This document shows positions 43,060 to 53,033 of a stretch of 64,000 nucleotides of DNA, piece by piece. The stretch comes from Mesorhizobium sp. LHD-90. Lineage in GTDB: Bacteria; Pseudomonadota; Alphaproteobacteria; Rhizobiales; Rhizobiaceae. Made by a program: the position numbers and the translations under genes. The notes beneath the pieces are model-generated. The model was not told where the DNA came from. It did no database searches and saw nothing but the letters and a program-made list of their open reading frames with translations. Position 1 is the first letter of the stretch. Each line of letters starts with the position of its first letter. The DNA is taken from assembly GCF_030929505.1 (NCBI RefSeq), contig NZ_JAVFVV010000008.1:124001-188000 (forward strand), given 5' to 3'.

Positions 43060-44073
43060 CTAACCACCCGTCGGCCGCACGGTCTGCTCGATGGCGCCGA
43101 AGATCGAATGGCCGCTCCGGTCCTTCATCTCGATGCGCACCGTGTCGCCGAAGTGCATGAACGGCGTTACCGCAGCGCCGGTCTCTATGGTCTCGACCAT
43201 GCGCTGCTCGGCGATGCAGGAATAGCCCGCGCCGCCCTCCGACACCGGCTTGCCCGGCCCGCCGCCCAGCTTGTTGGACACCGTGCCCGAGCCGATGATG
43301 GCGCCGGCGGCGAGCGGCCGCGTCTTCGCCGCATGGGCGATCAGTCTTGGAAAGTCGAAAGTCATATCGACGCCGGCATTGGCCCGGCCGAACGGTTTGC
43401 CGTTGAGTTCCACCAGCAGCGGCAGATGCAGGCGGCCGCCGTCCCAGGCGTCGCCCAGTTCGTCCGGCGTGACCGCCACCGGCGAGAAGGCGGAGGACGG
43501 TTTCGACTGGAAGAAGCCAAAACCTTTTTCCAGTTCCGCCGGGATCAGCCCGCGCAGGCTGACGTCGTTGACCAGCATGACAAGCCGGATGGCCGCGGCC
43601 GCCTGTTCGACCGACGCGCCCATCGGCACGTCGTCGACGATGACCGCCACCTCGCCCTCGAAATCGATGCCCCAGGCCTCGTCGGACATGGCGATGGCGT
43701 CGCGCGGCCCGAGGAAGGAATCCGAGCCGCCTTGATACATCAGCGGATCGGTCCAGAAGCTTTCGGGCATGTTGGCGCCGCGCGCCTTCCGCACCAGCTC
43801 GACATGGTTCACATAGGCCGAGCCGTCGGCCCACTGATAGGCGCGCGGCAGCGGCGAATGCGCGTCATGCTCGTGAAAACGCGAGGTCGGCACCGCGCCG
43901 GTCTCCAGCGATTCGGCCATTGCCGAGAGATGCGGCGACAGCCGCAGCCAGTCGTCGAGCGCGGCCTGCAGCGTCGGCACTAGGAAGGAGGCATCCGTGT
44001 AGCGCGTCAGGTCGCGCGACACGACCACAAGCTGCCCGTCGCGGGAGCCGTCCTTCAGGCTGGCAAGCTTCAT
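43060..44073 (-). CDS. Fumarylacetoacetate hydrolase-family protein
   Basis: This 337-residue FAH-family hydrolase cleaves beta-diketone-type carbon-carbon bonds. Metal ligands lie in WGIDFEGEVAVIVDDVPMG, and the active site includes LVNDVSLRGLIPAELEKGFG and IGSGTVSNKLGGGPG. It is longer at the N-terminus than short FAH-domain proteins and may be the fumarylacetoacetase that ends tyrosine catabolism, in keeping with hppD 1.2 kb away. GGGAGGAG precedes the ATG. It heads the operon with the small membrane protein and DinB. Confidence 0.9.
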   Translation of the reverse strand: MKLASLKDGSRDGQLVVVSRDLTRYTDASFLVPTLQAALDDWLRLSPHLSAMAESLETGAVPTSRFHEHDAHSPLPRAYQWADGSAYVNHVELVRKARGANMPESFWTDPLMYQGGSDSFLGPRDAIAMSDEAWGIDFEGEVAVIVDDVPMGASVEQAAAAIRLVMLVNDVSLRGLIPAELEKGFGFFQSKPSSAFSPVAVTPDELGDAWDGGRLHLPLLVELNGKPFGRANAGVDMTFDFPRLIAHAAKTRPLAAGAIIGSGTVSNKLGGGPGKPVSEGGAGYSCIAEQRMVETIETGAAVTPFMHFGDTVRIEMKDRSGHSIFGAIEQTVRPTGG

Positions 44074-44137
44074 GCGTGTTCTCCTCCCGCCCTGACCGCC
44101 TGAGGCGTCCAGGAGTCTTGTATAAACCAGAAAGCCC

Positions 44138-44491
44138 TCACGCCTCCACGAAGACCTGAAAGCCTCCGTAAATCAAGCGCTTCATGTAGGCAGGCATATT
44201 CTCCATGCCCGGCTTCATCCGCTCGTCGGCCATTACCTTCTTCATCACCTCGTCGCGGTGCTCGCGGGATTTGTAGGTGACGTAGGAGAAGATGACGAGT
44301 TCGTCCGCCTCCTTCTTCACCGCCAGCGGGAATGACGTCACCTCGCCGTCCGGCACGTCGTCACTGTAGGCTTCCACATAAGAGAGCGCGCCGTGTTGCA
44401 TCCAGACGGTCCGGCCAAGCTCGGCGTTCTTCTTGTACTCTTCGAATTCCGCCTTCGGCACGGGCAGAACGAAGCCGTCGACATAGGTCAT
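44138..44491 (-). CDS. DUF1428-family protein
   Basis: A 117-residue protein of the DUF1428 family (YbaA-like, dimeric alpha+beta barrel fold). Typical segments are MTYVDGFVLPVP, SYVEAYSDDVPDGEVTSFP and MKPGMENMPAYMKRLIYGGF. GGAGAAG precedes the ATG. Its function is unknown; it may be a small cytoplasmic ligand-binding or stress protein. It sits 64 bases upstream of the FAH operon on the same strand. Confidence 0.9.
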   Translation of the reverse strand: MTYVDGFVLPVPKAEFEEYKKNAELGRTVWMQHGALSYVEAYSDDVPDGEVTSFPLAVKKEADELVIFSYVTYKSREHRDEVMKKVMADERMKPGMENMPAYMKRLIYGGFQVFVEA

Positions 44492-44642
44492 GATCTTCTC
44501 CTCTCAGCCACCGTGGCTGTCCCGAGGACGATCGAGTCAGCTGCCTGCCGACATTCTACATACGAAAACGGGACGGCGCGACCGGCCCGCATGATGCTGC
44601 CCGTCACCTGACAGCATTGCCGCTGCGAGAAGCGGAGCGGCG

Positions 44643-45146
44643 TCAGCCGATCAGGCGCGGATACTGGACGCGGGGCGGCAGGCGGTGATGCACCAGCGCC
44701 AGCGCCACGAGGCTGACACAGCCGATCAGGATGGTCACGAACAGCGAGGCGCTGCTTGCCGGAGAGGCCAGCGCCACCAGCGGCACCGCGCCCGCCGGTG
44801 GATGGGTGATGCGCAGGATCAGCATGCCGGCGATTGCCGCGCCGACCGCGACAGCCGAAACCCAGAGTACGCCCGGAAAAGCCAGTGCGACCGCCACGCC
44901 GATGATCGTCGCCAGCAGATACCCGCCAAAAATGTTGATCGGCTGCGCCAGCGGGCTCGCCGGCTGGCCGAACAGCAGGACCACGGTGGCGCCCAGCGGC
45001 GCGATCAGCAAGGGCAGGCCGGTCAGCGACGACAGCGCGCCGACGCCGCCAATGCCGATGATGGCGCCGATGCCGGATTTCAGATGCGAAACCGCCCGGC
45101 CGTTCGGCTCATGGCGGACGATAAATGGCACGATGTGACGGCGCAT
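44643..45146 (-). CDS. HPP-family integral membrane protein
   Basis: This 167-residue membrane protein with four to five hydrophobic segments carries the HPP signature (THPPAGAVPLVALASP). The family is linked to nitrite transport in plants and algae and is of unknown role in most bacteria. Another conserved block is LPLLIAPLGATVVLLFGQPASPLAQP. No CBS domain is attached. Monocistronic on the minus strand. Confidence 0.88.
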   Translation of the reverse strand: MRRHIVPFIVRHEPNGRAVSHLKSGIGAIIGIGGVGALSSLTGLPLLIAPLGATVVLLFGQPASPLAQPINIFGGYLLATIIGVAVALAFPGVLWVSAVAVGAAIAGMLILRITHPPAGAVPLVALASPASSASLFVTILIGCVSLVALALVHHRLPPRVQYPRLIG

Positions 45147-45272
45147 GCGGGAACCCGGCGATGAAGGCCCGGCTCGATAGCAATTTGCCTACGCAACAGG
45201 CAACGAACAAAATTCGAATTTTGGGCAGAAGATGAAAATTTCATCGCGCCGGCCCTTGCCCGAGCGATGTCC

Positions 45273-46307
45273 TCACCAGTCCATCACCACTTTTCCGGAA
45301 TTGCCTGACTTCATCGCCTCAAATCCGGAAACATAATCGTCGACGCCGATGCGGTGGGTGATCAGGCCGGTGACGTCGAGCGGCCCCTGCACCAGGGCGA
45401 TCATCTTGTACCAGGTCTCGAACATCTCGCGGCCGTAGATGCCCTTCAGATGCAGCATCTTGAAGATCACCTTGTTCCAGTCGATCTCGAAACCGGTCGG
45501 CGCGATGCCCAGAATGGCGATCTTGCCGCCATTGTTCATGGTGTCGATCATGTCGCGGAAGGCGGGCGCCGCGCCCGACATCTCCAGCCCGACGTCAAAA
45601 CCCTCGGTCATGCCGATGCCGCTCATTACGTCGCGCAGCTTTTCCTTCGAGGCATCGACCACATGCTGCACGCCGAGTTTTTTGGCCAGCGCCAGCCGCA
45701 CCGGGTTGATGTCGGTGATCACCACTTTTCGTGCACCGACGCACTGGGCGACGAGCGCGCCCATGATGCCGATCGGCCCGGCGCCGGTGACCAGCACGTC
45801 CTCGCCGACCAGGTCGAAGGAAAGCGCGGTGTGCACGGCATTGCCGAGCGGATCGAAGATCGCCGCCACCTCGTCCGGAATGTCGTCGGGGATTGGCACG
45901 ACATTGTGCTGCGGGATCGCCAAAAATTCGCCGAAGGCGCCCGGCCGGTTGACGCCAACGCCCAGCGTATTGCGGCAGAGATGCCCCCTGCCCGCGCGGC
46001 AGTTGCGGCAATGGCCGCAGACGATGTGGCCCTCGCCGGAGACGCGCTGGCCGACCTTGTATTCGGTCACCGCGGAGCCAAAATCGGCGACCGTGCCGAC
46101 AAATTCATGGCCGGTCACCATCGGTACGGGCACGGTTTTCTGCGCCCACTGATCCCAGTTGTAGATATGGACGTCGGTGCCGCAGATCGCCGTCTTCTTG
46201 ACCTTGATCAGCACGTCGTTGGGGCCGATCTCGGGGACCGGTACCTGTTCCATCCAGATTCCCGGCTCGGCCTTGGCTTTGACGAGGGCACGCATCATGT
46301 TGGACAT
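45273..46307 (-). CDS. tdh: L-threonine 3-dehydrogenase
   Basis: This zinc-dependent MDR enzyme of 344 residues oxidises L-threonine to 2-amino-3-ketobutyrate with NAD+. Features: catalytic-zinc Cys in [23 protein letters not shown], the structural zinc site [15 protein letters not shown] and the Rossmann motif [10 protein letters not shown]. It lies downstream of kbl, whose enzyme splits the product, with a 74-residue zinc-ribbon ORF between them. GGAG precedes the ATG. Confidence 0.97.
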   Translation of the reverse strand: MSNMMRALVKAKAEPGIWMEQVPVPEIGPNDVLIKVKKTAICGTDVHIYNWDQWAQKTVPVPMVTGHEFVGTVADFGSAVTEYKVGQRVSGEGHIVCGHCRNCRAGRGHLCRNTLGVGVNRPGAFGEFLAIPQHNVVPIPDDIPDEVAAIFDPLGNAVHTALSFDLVGEDVLVTGAGPIGIMGALVAQCVGARKVVITDINPVRLALAKKLGVQHVVDASKEKLRDVMSGIGMTEGFDVGLEMSGAAPAFRDMIDTMNNGGKIAILGIAPTGFEIDWNKVIFKMLHLKGIYGREMFETWYKMIALVQGPLDVTGLITHRIGVDDYVSGFEAMKSGNSGKVVMDW

Positions 46308-46325
46308 AAGATTACTCCGAGCCGG

Positions 46326-46550
46326 TCAAATGAGTTCATCATCCTGCGGCCTGCCGTCAGAATCGGCTAGTGCCTCGAATTCTATCGGCGCCTGGCGACG
46401 GGTAAACCGCGCGCGGGCACATTCTGAATGCGAAAAGAGGTACTGGGAGCCGCCGTCAACCCAAAGATTCATCAGCCGGAACTCTATTGCATTCCGGTCG
46501 GAACTTTCGATCAAGCGCCCACAAAAGCAGCACTGGCTTCCAGGATTCAT
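46326..46550 (-). CDS. Small zinc-ribbon-like protein between kbl and tdh (74 aa)
   Basis: The 74-residue ORF begins [18 protein letters not shown] and ends in an acidic tail. CxxCG near residue 8 and HSEC near residue 41 could bind a single zinc ion in a treble-clef or zinc-ribbon fold. Its ATG overlaps the kbl stop (ATGA), and it ends 18 bases before tdh, so all three are translationally linked. No named family is recognised. The base composition is slightly lower in GC than its neighbours, but the frame fits the operon. It could be a regulatory or enzyme-associated protein for the threonine pathway. Confidence 0.7.
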   Translation of the reverse strand: MNPGSQCCFCGRLIESSDRNAIEFRLMNLWVDGGSQYLFSHSECARARFTRRQAPIEFEALADSDGRPQDDELI

Positions 46551-47734
46551 ATCACGCCGAGTTCTCGCCCCACCTCCTCAAACGCCTCGACCGCTCGATC
46601 GATATCCGCGCTCGAATGCGCCGCCGACATCTGCGTCCTGATGCGCGCCTGACCCTTCGGCACCACCGGGAAGGAAAAGCCGATGACGTAGATGCCGCGC
46701 TTCAGCATCCTTGCCGCCATTTCCTGCGCAAGTGATGCGTCGCCCAGCATCACCGGGATGATCGGATGATCGGCGCCGGCGAGCGTGAATCCCAGCTTGG
46801 TCATCGACGCGCGGAAGCGCGCGGCGTTGCCGTAAAGCTTTTCGCGCAGGCCGTCGCCCTGCTCGATTAGCTCGAATACTTTCAGCGACGCGCCGGCGAT
46901 CGCCGGCATCAGCGTGTTGGAGAACAGGTACGGCCGCGAGCGCTGGCGCAGCCAGTCGACCACTTCGCGCTTGCCCGAGGTGTAGCCCCCGGACGCGCCG
47001 CCCAGCGCCTTGCCGAGCGTGCCGGTGATGATGTCCACCCTGCCCTCGACGCCGCAATGTTCAGCCGAGCCGCGACCGTGCTTGCCGACGAAGCCGACGG
47101 CGTGGCTGTCGTCGACCATGACCATGGCGCCGTATTTTTCGGCGAGATCGCAGACGCCCCGCAGATTGGCGATGATGCCGTCCATGGAAAACACACCGTC
47201 GGTGGCGATCAGCTTGAAGCGGCTGCCTTCCGCCTTCTTCAATTCCTCTTCCAGCGCAGCCATGTCGTTGTTGGCGTAGCGAAAACGTTTCGCCTTGGAG
47301 AGCCGCACGCCGTCGATGATCGAGGCGTGGTTGAGCGCATCAGAGATGATGGCGTCCTCTTCGGAAAGCAGAGTCTCGAACAGGCCGCCATTGGCGTCGA
47401 AGCAGGAGCCGTAGAGGATCGTGTCCTCCATGCCGAGGAATCGCGAGATCGTCGCTTCCAACTGCTTGTGTTCCTCCTGCGTGCCGCAGATGAAACGCAC
47501 CGAGGCCATGCCGTAGCCGTAGCGGTCGAGTGCATTCTTGGCCGCCTCGCGCAGATCAGCATTGTCGGCAAGGCCGAGATAGTTGTTGGCGCAGAAGTTC
47601 AGAACCTTGCCACCGCCGGCCACCTCGATCTCGGCGGACTGGGTGGAGGTGATCACCCGCTCGGATTTATAGAGCCCGGCCAATTTCAGCCCTTCCAGTT
47701 CGGTTGACAGATGGGCGAGGAAAGGCTGGCTCAT
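46547..47734 (-). CDS. kbl: Glycine C-acetyltransferase (2-amino-3-ketobutyrate CoA ligase)
   Basis: This PLP-dependent alpha-oxoamine synthase-family enzyme of 395 residues cleaves 2-amino-3-ketobutyrate with CoA into glycine and acetyl-CoA. The Schiff-base lysine is in [16 protein letters not shown]. Other motifs are [24 protein letters not shown] and [21 protein letters not shown] precedes the ATG. It is first in the kbl-(small zinc-ribbon ORF)-tdh operon, giving complete threonine-to-glycine degradation. Confidence 0.97.
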   Translation of the reverse strand: MSQPFLAHLSTELEGLKLAGLYKSERVITSTQSAEIEVAGGGKVLNFCANNYLGLADNADLREAAKNALDRYGYGMASVRFICGTQEEHKQLEATISRFLGMEDTILYGSCFDANGGLFETLLSEEDAIISDALNHASIIDGVRLSKAKRFRYANNDMAALEEELKKAEGSRFKLIATDGVFSMDGIIANLRGVCDLAEKYGAMVMVDDSHAVGFVGKHGRGSAEHCGVEGRVDIITGTLGKALGGASGGYTSGKREVVDWLRQRSRPYLFSNTLMPAIAGASLKVFELIEQGDGLREKLYGNAARFRASMTKLGFTLAGADHPIIPVMLGDASLAQEMAARMLKRGIYVIGFSFPVVPKGQARIRTQMSAAHSSADIDRAVEAFEEVGRELGVI

Positions 47735-47874
47735 GAAAAACCTCCGGATGCGGCAGGGTTAGCGCCGAAAGCCACCGAACTCTAGCAGAAATCCGACCAG
47801 CCCACGCGCCGCTTCTCTCGCGGCGGGCAGCGTGCCGGCCGGCTACGTTGGATGAACATCGAGGCCAAGACACA

Positions 47875-48981
47875 ATGACAATCGTTTCGATCACGCTGTT
47901 CCGCCAATGGCATCCGTTCCGCGACGGGACCTATCGCTGTTCGGGCGGACGCAGCGCCGAAGGATTCGATTCCACCATCGTCGAGATAAGGACGCGCGAC
48001 GGGCTTGCCGGCTATGGCGAGATGGCGCCGCTCGGCAGCTTTTATGACCCGGCCTTCGCCGCAGGCGCGCGCGCGGCAATGCGCGAGCTTTGCCCGCGGC
48101 TGGTCGGCGAGGGCGCTTCAGGCATCGAGGCGCTGAGCCGCCGCATGGACCTGCTGCTGAAAGGGCATCCCTACGCCAAGGCGGCGATCGACATGGCGCT
48201 GTGGGATCTTGCCGGCAAGCGCGCAGCACTGCCGCTCGCCGCGCTCACCGGCGGCGCGGAAGGCTCGGCCGTCCCGCTCTACCGATCGCTGGCGCAGGAA
48301 GCGCCCGACGCCATGGCGGCACGGGCGCAAAAATACGTCGCCGAGGGTTACCGCCGGCTGCAGGTCAAGGTCGGGCTCGAGGTCGACGAGGATGTGGCGC
48401 GGCTGGAGGCGGTGCGCGCCGCCGTGCCTTCCGGCACCGTGCTGTTTTGCGACGCCAATGCAAGCTGGGGCACTGCGGAGGTCAGGCGTTTCCTCGGCGC
48501 CACCCGCGATCTCGACTATGTGCTGGAACAGCCCTGTGCCAGCTATGAGGAGAACCTGGCGATCCGCGCCGCCTGCGACCGGCCGCTGGTGCTCGACGAG
48601 ACCATCGACAGCGTCGACGTGCTGCTACGCGCCATTTCCGACGGGCTGGTCGACGGCATCACCATAAAGCTGGCGCGGGTCGGCGGCATCACCAGGGCCA
48701 AGCTGATCCGCGACGTCGCGATTGCCCGCAATTTGAAGATCACCATCGAGGACACCGGCGGCGCCGAGATCGACACATCAGCCTATTGCGCGCTGATGCT
48801 GTCGACGCCAGAAACACTTCGCCAGCACACGGTCGATTTCCACAACTGGGTGACGGTTTCGAACGCCCGCGCCGATTTCCGCATCGAGGGCGGCGCCATC
48901 ACGCCGCCGTGCGGAGCGGGACTGGGGGTCGAGGTCGATCCGAAGGCGTTGGGCGAGCCTGTTTTCGTGGCGCGGTTGTAG
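47875..48981 (+). CDS. Enolase-superfamily dehydratase/racemase (MR/MLE; cis-3-hydroxy-L-proline dehydratase-like)
   Basis: This 368-residue member of the mandelate racemase/muconate lactonising subgroup has Mg2+ ligands Asp in LFCDANASWG (near 192), Glu in LEQPCASYEE (near 218) and Asp/Glu in LDETIDSVDVL (near 242). The catalytic-lysine loop reads LQVKVGLEVDED, and a second Lys lies in ITIKLARVGGITRAK. This arrangement is seen in cis-3-hydroxy-L-proline dehydratases and dipeptide epimerases. The ATG at 47875 follows GAGG; the frame is open from 47848. It is divergent from kbl. Substrate inferred only. Confidence 0.88.
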   Translation: MTIVSITLFRQWHPFRDGTYRCSGGRSAEGFDSTIVEIRTRDGLAGYGEMAPLGSFYDPAFAAGARAAMRELCPRLVGEGASGIEALSRRMDLLLKGHPYAKAAIDMALWDLAGKRAALPLAALTGGAEGSAVPLYRSLAQEAPDAMAARAQKYVAEGYRRLQVKVGLEVDEDVARLEAVRAAVPSGTVLFCDANASWGTAEVRRFLGATRDLDYVLEQPCASYEENLAIRAACDRPLVLDETIDSVDVLLRAISDGLVDGITIKLARVGGITRAKLIRDVAIARNLKITIEDTGGAEIDTSAYCALMLSTPETLRQHTVDFHNWVTVSNARADFRIEGGAITPPCGAGLGVEVDPKALGEPVFVARL

Positions 48982-49158
48982 GTCGCTTCGCGAGAACGAA
49001 AGAGCGTCGTCTACGCACGAACAGAACGTTCACGACGATTTGTTCCGCGTGGTGGCATTGCAGCTCTTGAACGATCGTTCACCGAAATTACCTCGATGCG
49101 AAGCGTGCTGTGCACGCGAAGTGAACGCTTTGATCAAGCTTCATCCGTGGAGGTTGTC

Positions 49159-49521
49159 ATGGCTTATTCGCTGATGGAAGGCAGGAAAGGACAAGACTGG
49201 ATCAACCTTGTCCTCGCGGTCTGCCTGTTCATTTCCCCCTGGCTCGTCGGGTTCGTGACCGACGCCAGGCCGGCGTGGAACGCCTGGATCGTGGGCGTCG
49301 TGCTCGCCGGCTTTGCGCTCGCAGCGATTTCGGCGTTCGCCGAGTGGGAGGAATGGGTGAACTTCGTGCTCGGCCTTTGGCTGGTCGTTTCGCCCTGGCT
49401 GCTCGGATTTTCCGCCAATGTGAACGCGATGTGGACCCATGTGATCATGGGCGTGCTTGTCGCGGCCGCGTCGGCCTGGGCGGTCTGGGACTTTCGACAT
49501 GGCCCGCACGCGCATGCGTGA
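49159..49521 (+). CDS. SPW-repeat membrane protein
   Basis: This 120-residue membrane protein has two SPW repeats, FISPWLVGF and VVSPWLLGF, each followed by a hydrophobic helix (about four membrane segments). SPW proteins are common in rhizobia, often stress-associated, with unknown function. The ATG at 49159 has GGAGG 5 bases upstream. A hairpin around 49564-49589 (CCGCCA/TGGCGG) follows, without a T-tract. Confidence 0.9.
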   Translation: MAYSLMEGRKGQDWINLVLAVCLFISPWLVGFVTDARPAWNAWIVGVVLAGFALAAISAFAEWEEWVNFVLGLWLVVSPWLLGFSANVNAMWTHVIMGVLVAAASAWAVWDFRHGPHAHA

Positions 49522-49645
49522 CCGGCCCGGCGGCCAAACGCCGAACCGAACGATGTAAGACAATCGGTCCGCCATGCAGATGGCGGGCCGATGTCGTTAG
49601 AGCGAGATGAGATGATACCCCGCACAGGACGCGGGGAAAAGCGGC

Positions 49646-50848
49646 TCAGAAAAACGCCTGCAGCCCGGTCTGCGCGCGGCCAAGGATCAGCGCATGCACG
49701 TCGTGCGCGCCTTCGTAGGTGTTCACCGTTTCCAGATTCTGCGCGTGGCGCATGACGTGGTAGCCGATCTGGATGCCGTTGCCGCCATGCATGTCGCGGG
49801 CCTGGCGGGCGATGTCGAGCGCCTTGCCGCAATTGTTGCGCTTGACGATGGAGATCATCTCGGGGGCCATCTTACCCTCGTCCATCAGCCGGCCGACGCG
49901 CAACGAACCCTGCAGTCCGAGCGCGATGTCGGTCTGCATGTCCGCCAGCTTCTTCTGGTAGAGTTGCATGCCGGCCAGCGGCTTTCCGAACTGTTTTCGG
50001 TCGAGGCCATACTGCCGGGCGCGGAACCAGCAATCTTCCGCCGCGCCCAAAGCGCCCCAGGAGATGCCGTAGCGGGCGCGGTTCAAACAGCCGAACGGCC
50101 CCTTCAGGCCCGCGACGTTGGGCAGCAGCGCGTCCTCGCCGACCTCCACATTGTCCATCACGATTTCGCCGGTGATCGAGGCGCGCAGGCTGAGCTTTCC
50201 GTCGATCTTCGGCGCGGAGAGGCCCTTCATGCCCTTTTCCAGGACAAAACCCTTGATCTGGTTGTCGTGCGCGGCCGACTTCGCCCACACCACGAACACA
50301 TCGGCGATCGGCGCGTTGGAGATCCATATCTTCGAGCCCGAGAGCCGGTAGCCGCCGGCGGTCTTTTCGGCCCGCGTCTTCATGCCGCCCGGATCGGAGC
50401 CGGCGTCCGGCTCGGTCAGGCCGAAGCAGCCTATCCATTCGCCCGACGCCAGTTTCGGCAGGTATTTCGTGCGCTGTTCCTCCGTGCCGTAGGCATGGAT
50501 GGGGTACATGACCAGCGACGACTGCACCGACATCATCGAGCGGTAGCCGGAATCGATGCGCTCCACCTCGCGCGCCACCAAGCCATAGGACACATAGCCA
50601 GCGCCGAGCCCGCCATATTCTTCCGGAATGGTGATGCCGAGCAGGCCGGCCTCGCCCATCTCGCGAAAGATCGCCGGGTCGGTCTCCTCATTCATGTAGG
50701 CCGCCTCGACGCGCGGCGCGAGCTTGTCTGCGGCGAATGCCGCAGCACCGTCACGCAGCATGCGTTCGTCCTCGGACAACTGATCCTCCAGCAGGAACGG
50801 ATCGTTCCAGACAAAGGAAGCGGCGGCGGCCTTGCTCTCGAGGTTCAT
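49646..50848 (-). CDS. gcdH: Acyl-CoA dehydrogenase, glutaryl-CoA dehydrogenase-like
   Basis: This FAD enzyme of 400 residues most resembles glutaryl-CoA dehydrogenase (oxidative decarboxylation of glutaryl-CoA to crotonyl-CoA in lysine and tryptophan breakdown). The catalytic Glu is in [21 protein letters not shown] near residue 375. FAD and substrate loops are [18 protein letters not shown] and [34 protein letters not shown] contains the Arg/Ser segment typical of glutaryl-CoA binding. Monocistronic on the minus strand; no CoA transferase is adjacent. Confidence 0.92.
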   Translation of the reverse strand: MNLESKAAAASFVWNDPFLLEDQLSEDERMLRDGAAAFAADKLAPRVEAAYMNEETDPAIFREMGEAGLLGITIPEEYGGLGAGYVSYGLVAREVERIDSGYRSMMSVQSSLVMYPIHAYGTEEQRTKYLPKLASGEWIGCFGLTEPDAGSDPGGMKTRAEKTAGGYRLSGSKIWISNAPIADVFVVWAKSAAHDNQIKGFVLEKGMKGLSAPKIDGKLSLRASITGEIVMDNVEVGEDALLPNVAGLKGPFGCLNRARYGISWGALGAAEDCWFRARQYGLDRKQFGKPLAGMQLYQKKLADMQTDIALGLQGSLRVGRLMDEGKMAPEMISIVKRNNCGKALDIARQARDMHGGNGIQIGYHVMRHAQNLETVNTYEGAHDVHALILGRAQTGLQAFF

Positions 50849-51003
50849 GTCAAAAATCCAGTCCTGGTTCTCGCATCGATTTTAGTGCGGAAAGTGCAGC
50901 CGGTCGAAGCCTTTCTGGGGCCTTCCGTCAAGTGGAAACGAACCCGGTCGGTTGGACCAGTCATTGACGCGCCTTCACTCTGTAGCGGCCAAGCCGGTCC
51001 GGG

Positions 51004-52725
51004 CTACTCGGGCAATCCGGCCTTGATCAATCCCTCGCGCAGCAATTCGCGGTCTTCGGCCCGTTCGAGCAGGATGTCCTTGCGAAAAAACTCGGCGATG
51101 GAAAAATCCGGCCTCTCTTCCAAGATAGCCGCCTTCAGCGCCTCGACCTCGGTGGCATGCCCAAGCTGGGCGTCGCAGGCGGCAAGTCGCGCGCGCAACC
51201 AGTATCCGGGGGTCGGAATTTCGGAGAACTCCTGGGCGGCTTCGGCAAATCGCCCCAGCGAATAATAGACGACGCCGAAACGGGCATGGTACCAGACCGG
51301 TGGAAATGGATTGAGCCGCCCCGCCTCCTGCATCCTTTCCAACCCCTCGTCGATCTTGCCGCGAAGAACCAGCAGATAGCCCAGGCCCATCCGCCGGTCG
51401 GCGTCATTCGGATTGAGTTCCACCGCACGCCGGAAATGCTGCTCGGCAGCGTGGTATTGGCGCCGAAACAACCACATGGTGCCGATTACGCGATGGCAAT
51501 GGCTTTCCTGTGGATCGAGTTCGAGCGCCCGCGACGCCATGACGAATGCTTCGTCGATGATCTCGGGAGGGGCTGCCGTATGCCCATAAAGGGCCGTGTG
51601 GGTCATGGCCAGGTTCGCATGAGCCAGGGCGAAATACGGGTCGAGCTCGACCGCGCGCGCGAACATCTCCTGGGCCTTCCTGTTGTCGTCCCCGGCGAAG
51701 CCTCGGTAGTGGGCCAGGCCGCGCAGCAGGCAGTCATAGGCGTCGAGGCTGGTTGTCGGCACGCGCAACGAACGCTGCAACCTCGCATCCTGAATTCGCC
51801 CGACCAGGGTGGAGACGATCGTCCGAGCAAGTTCGTCCTGGACAGCGAAGATGTCGGTCAGGCTGCGATCGTAGCGCTCGGCCCAGATGTGGGCGCCGGT
51901 GGCCGCCTCGATCAGTTGCGCCGTGATCCGAATACGGTCGCCGGAGCGACGGATGCTGCCCTCCAGAAGGTGGGATACGCCAAGCTGGCGTCCGATTTCA
52001 ACCAGGCTCGTCGGCTTGCCGCGGAAGGAGAAGGAGGAATTGCGGGCGATGACGAAGAGCGAACGGTAGTGCGTCAGTCCGGTGATGATGTCCTCGGTAA
52101 CACCATCGCTGAACACTGTCTCTTCAGCCTGCCCGCTGAGATTGTCGAAGGGCAGAACAGCTATCGACGGGCGGTCGGAAACGACGGGCATCGCGCGCGG
52201 CGGCGACTGCGCCTGCGTCGCGGACCATCGCCACACCCGCACGGGCCGGGCGATGTTTTTCAGCGTTTGCTCACCGGCCTCGCGCCACTCGACATCCAAC
52301 TTGCCGGCAACGTCTTCGTGAACGCGGCCCGAGATCGCTATGCCGTCAACCTCCGCCAATGCCTGTAGCCGAGCGGCGACGTTGATGCCTTCGCCGTAGA
52401 CATCGTCCTCGTCGACGACGATCTCGCCCTGGGTGATGCCCATCCGGAACGCCAGCCGGCGTGAATCGGGTATGATCGCATTCTGCTCTGCGAGCAGCTT
52501 CTGCATGCCGACGGCACACCGGACCGCGCCGACGACGCTGTCGAACTCGGCCAGGATGCTGTCGCCGGCCGTGTTGATGACGCGTCCGCCGTCGGCACGG
52601 ATCATGGGAAACATGATGGCGTGCTGGTCGTGGAGGGCTTTGACGGTGCCCTCCTCGTCCTCACCCATCAGCCGGCTGTAGCCGGCGACATCCGCTGCCA
52701 GGATCGCTGCGAGGTGTCGGCGCAT
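51004..52725 (-). CDS. Class III adenylate/guanylate cyclase with TPR repeats (paralogue 1)
   Basis: This 573-residue cytoplasmic cyclase has its catalytic domain at residues 1-165. Metal-binding Asp12 is in ILAADVAGYSRLMG, Asp55 in NTAGDSILAEF, and the transition-state pair Asn115/Arg119 in GINVAARL is intact, so it is probably active. A second region (SIAVLPFDNLSG onward, about residues 190-330) is the TolB/FlgO-like domain common in these proteins, with EGSIRRSGDRIRITAQL. TPR repeats fill the C-terminus. ATG at 52725 chosen; the open frame to 52890 is unsupported. It is similar over its whole length to the cyclase at 55620-57374. Confidence 0.9.
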   Translation of the reverse strand: MRRHLAAILAADVAGYSRLMGEDEEGTVKALHDQHAIMFPMIRADGGRVINTAGDSILAEFDSVVGAVRCAVGMQKLLAEQNAIIPDSRRLAFRMGITQGEIVVDEDDVYGEGINVAARLQALAEVDGIAISGRVHEDVAGKLDVEWREAGEQTLKNIARPVRVWRWSATQAQSPPRAMPVVSDRPSIAVLPFDNLSGQAEETVFSDGVTEDIITGLTHYRSLFVIARNSSFSFRGKPTSLVEIGRQLGVSHLLEGSIRRSGDRIRITAQLIEAATGAHIWAERYDRSLTDIFAVQDELARTIVSTLVGRIQDARLQRSLRVPTTSLDAYDCLLRGLAHYRGFAGDDNRKAQEMFARAVELDPYFALAHANLAMTHTALYGHTAAPPEIIDEAFVMASRALELDPQESHCHRVIGTMWLFRRQYHAAEQHFRRAVELNPNDADRRMGLGYLLVLRGKIDEGLERMQEAGRLNPFPPVWYHARFGVVYYSLGRFAEAAQEFSEIPTPGYWLRARLAACDAQLGHATEVEALKAAILEERPDFSIAEFFRKDILLERAEDRELLREGLIKAGLPE

Positions 52726-53033
52726 GGCGTAGGTCGTCCCCCCGGGCCATCGGCAACGCGACCGAGGTCGCGACGCCGCACGGCCATCATAGCTCGAAAA
52801 TGTCGAAAAAGCTCGGCCCTGCCAATTGCTTCGAACGAGCTTCGCCGCTGCGGCTCCAAGGTGCGGAAGCCGCCCGCGACCACCGCGCAAATCGCGCCAC
52901 GCGCCGCGACGGGGATTGAATTTGGCAGGTTACTCGTTGCGAGGCATAATCCTGGTGCACGCAGGGAGGATCGCATCATGGGGTAGTTCCGCCGCAGACA
53001 GAAGGTTCGGCCCCGGGATTTGCAACCCCGCCC
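52726..53033. other. Divergent intergenic region (cyclase / DUF2270)
   Basis: A 308-bp gap between divergent genes, so both promoters should be here. On the plus strand CATAAT near 52947 is the best -10-like hexamer. No RNA gene, repeat or convincing small ORF is seen. Confidence 0.4.

Noticed and set aside
49590-49650. CCCCGC / GCGGGG hairpin between the SPW and acyl-CoA dehydrogenase genes as a terminator
   Set aside because: Six-base stem with no T-tract on either strand; too weak to call.
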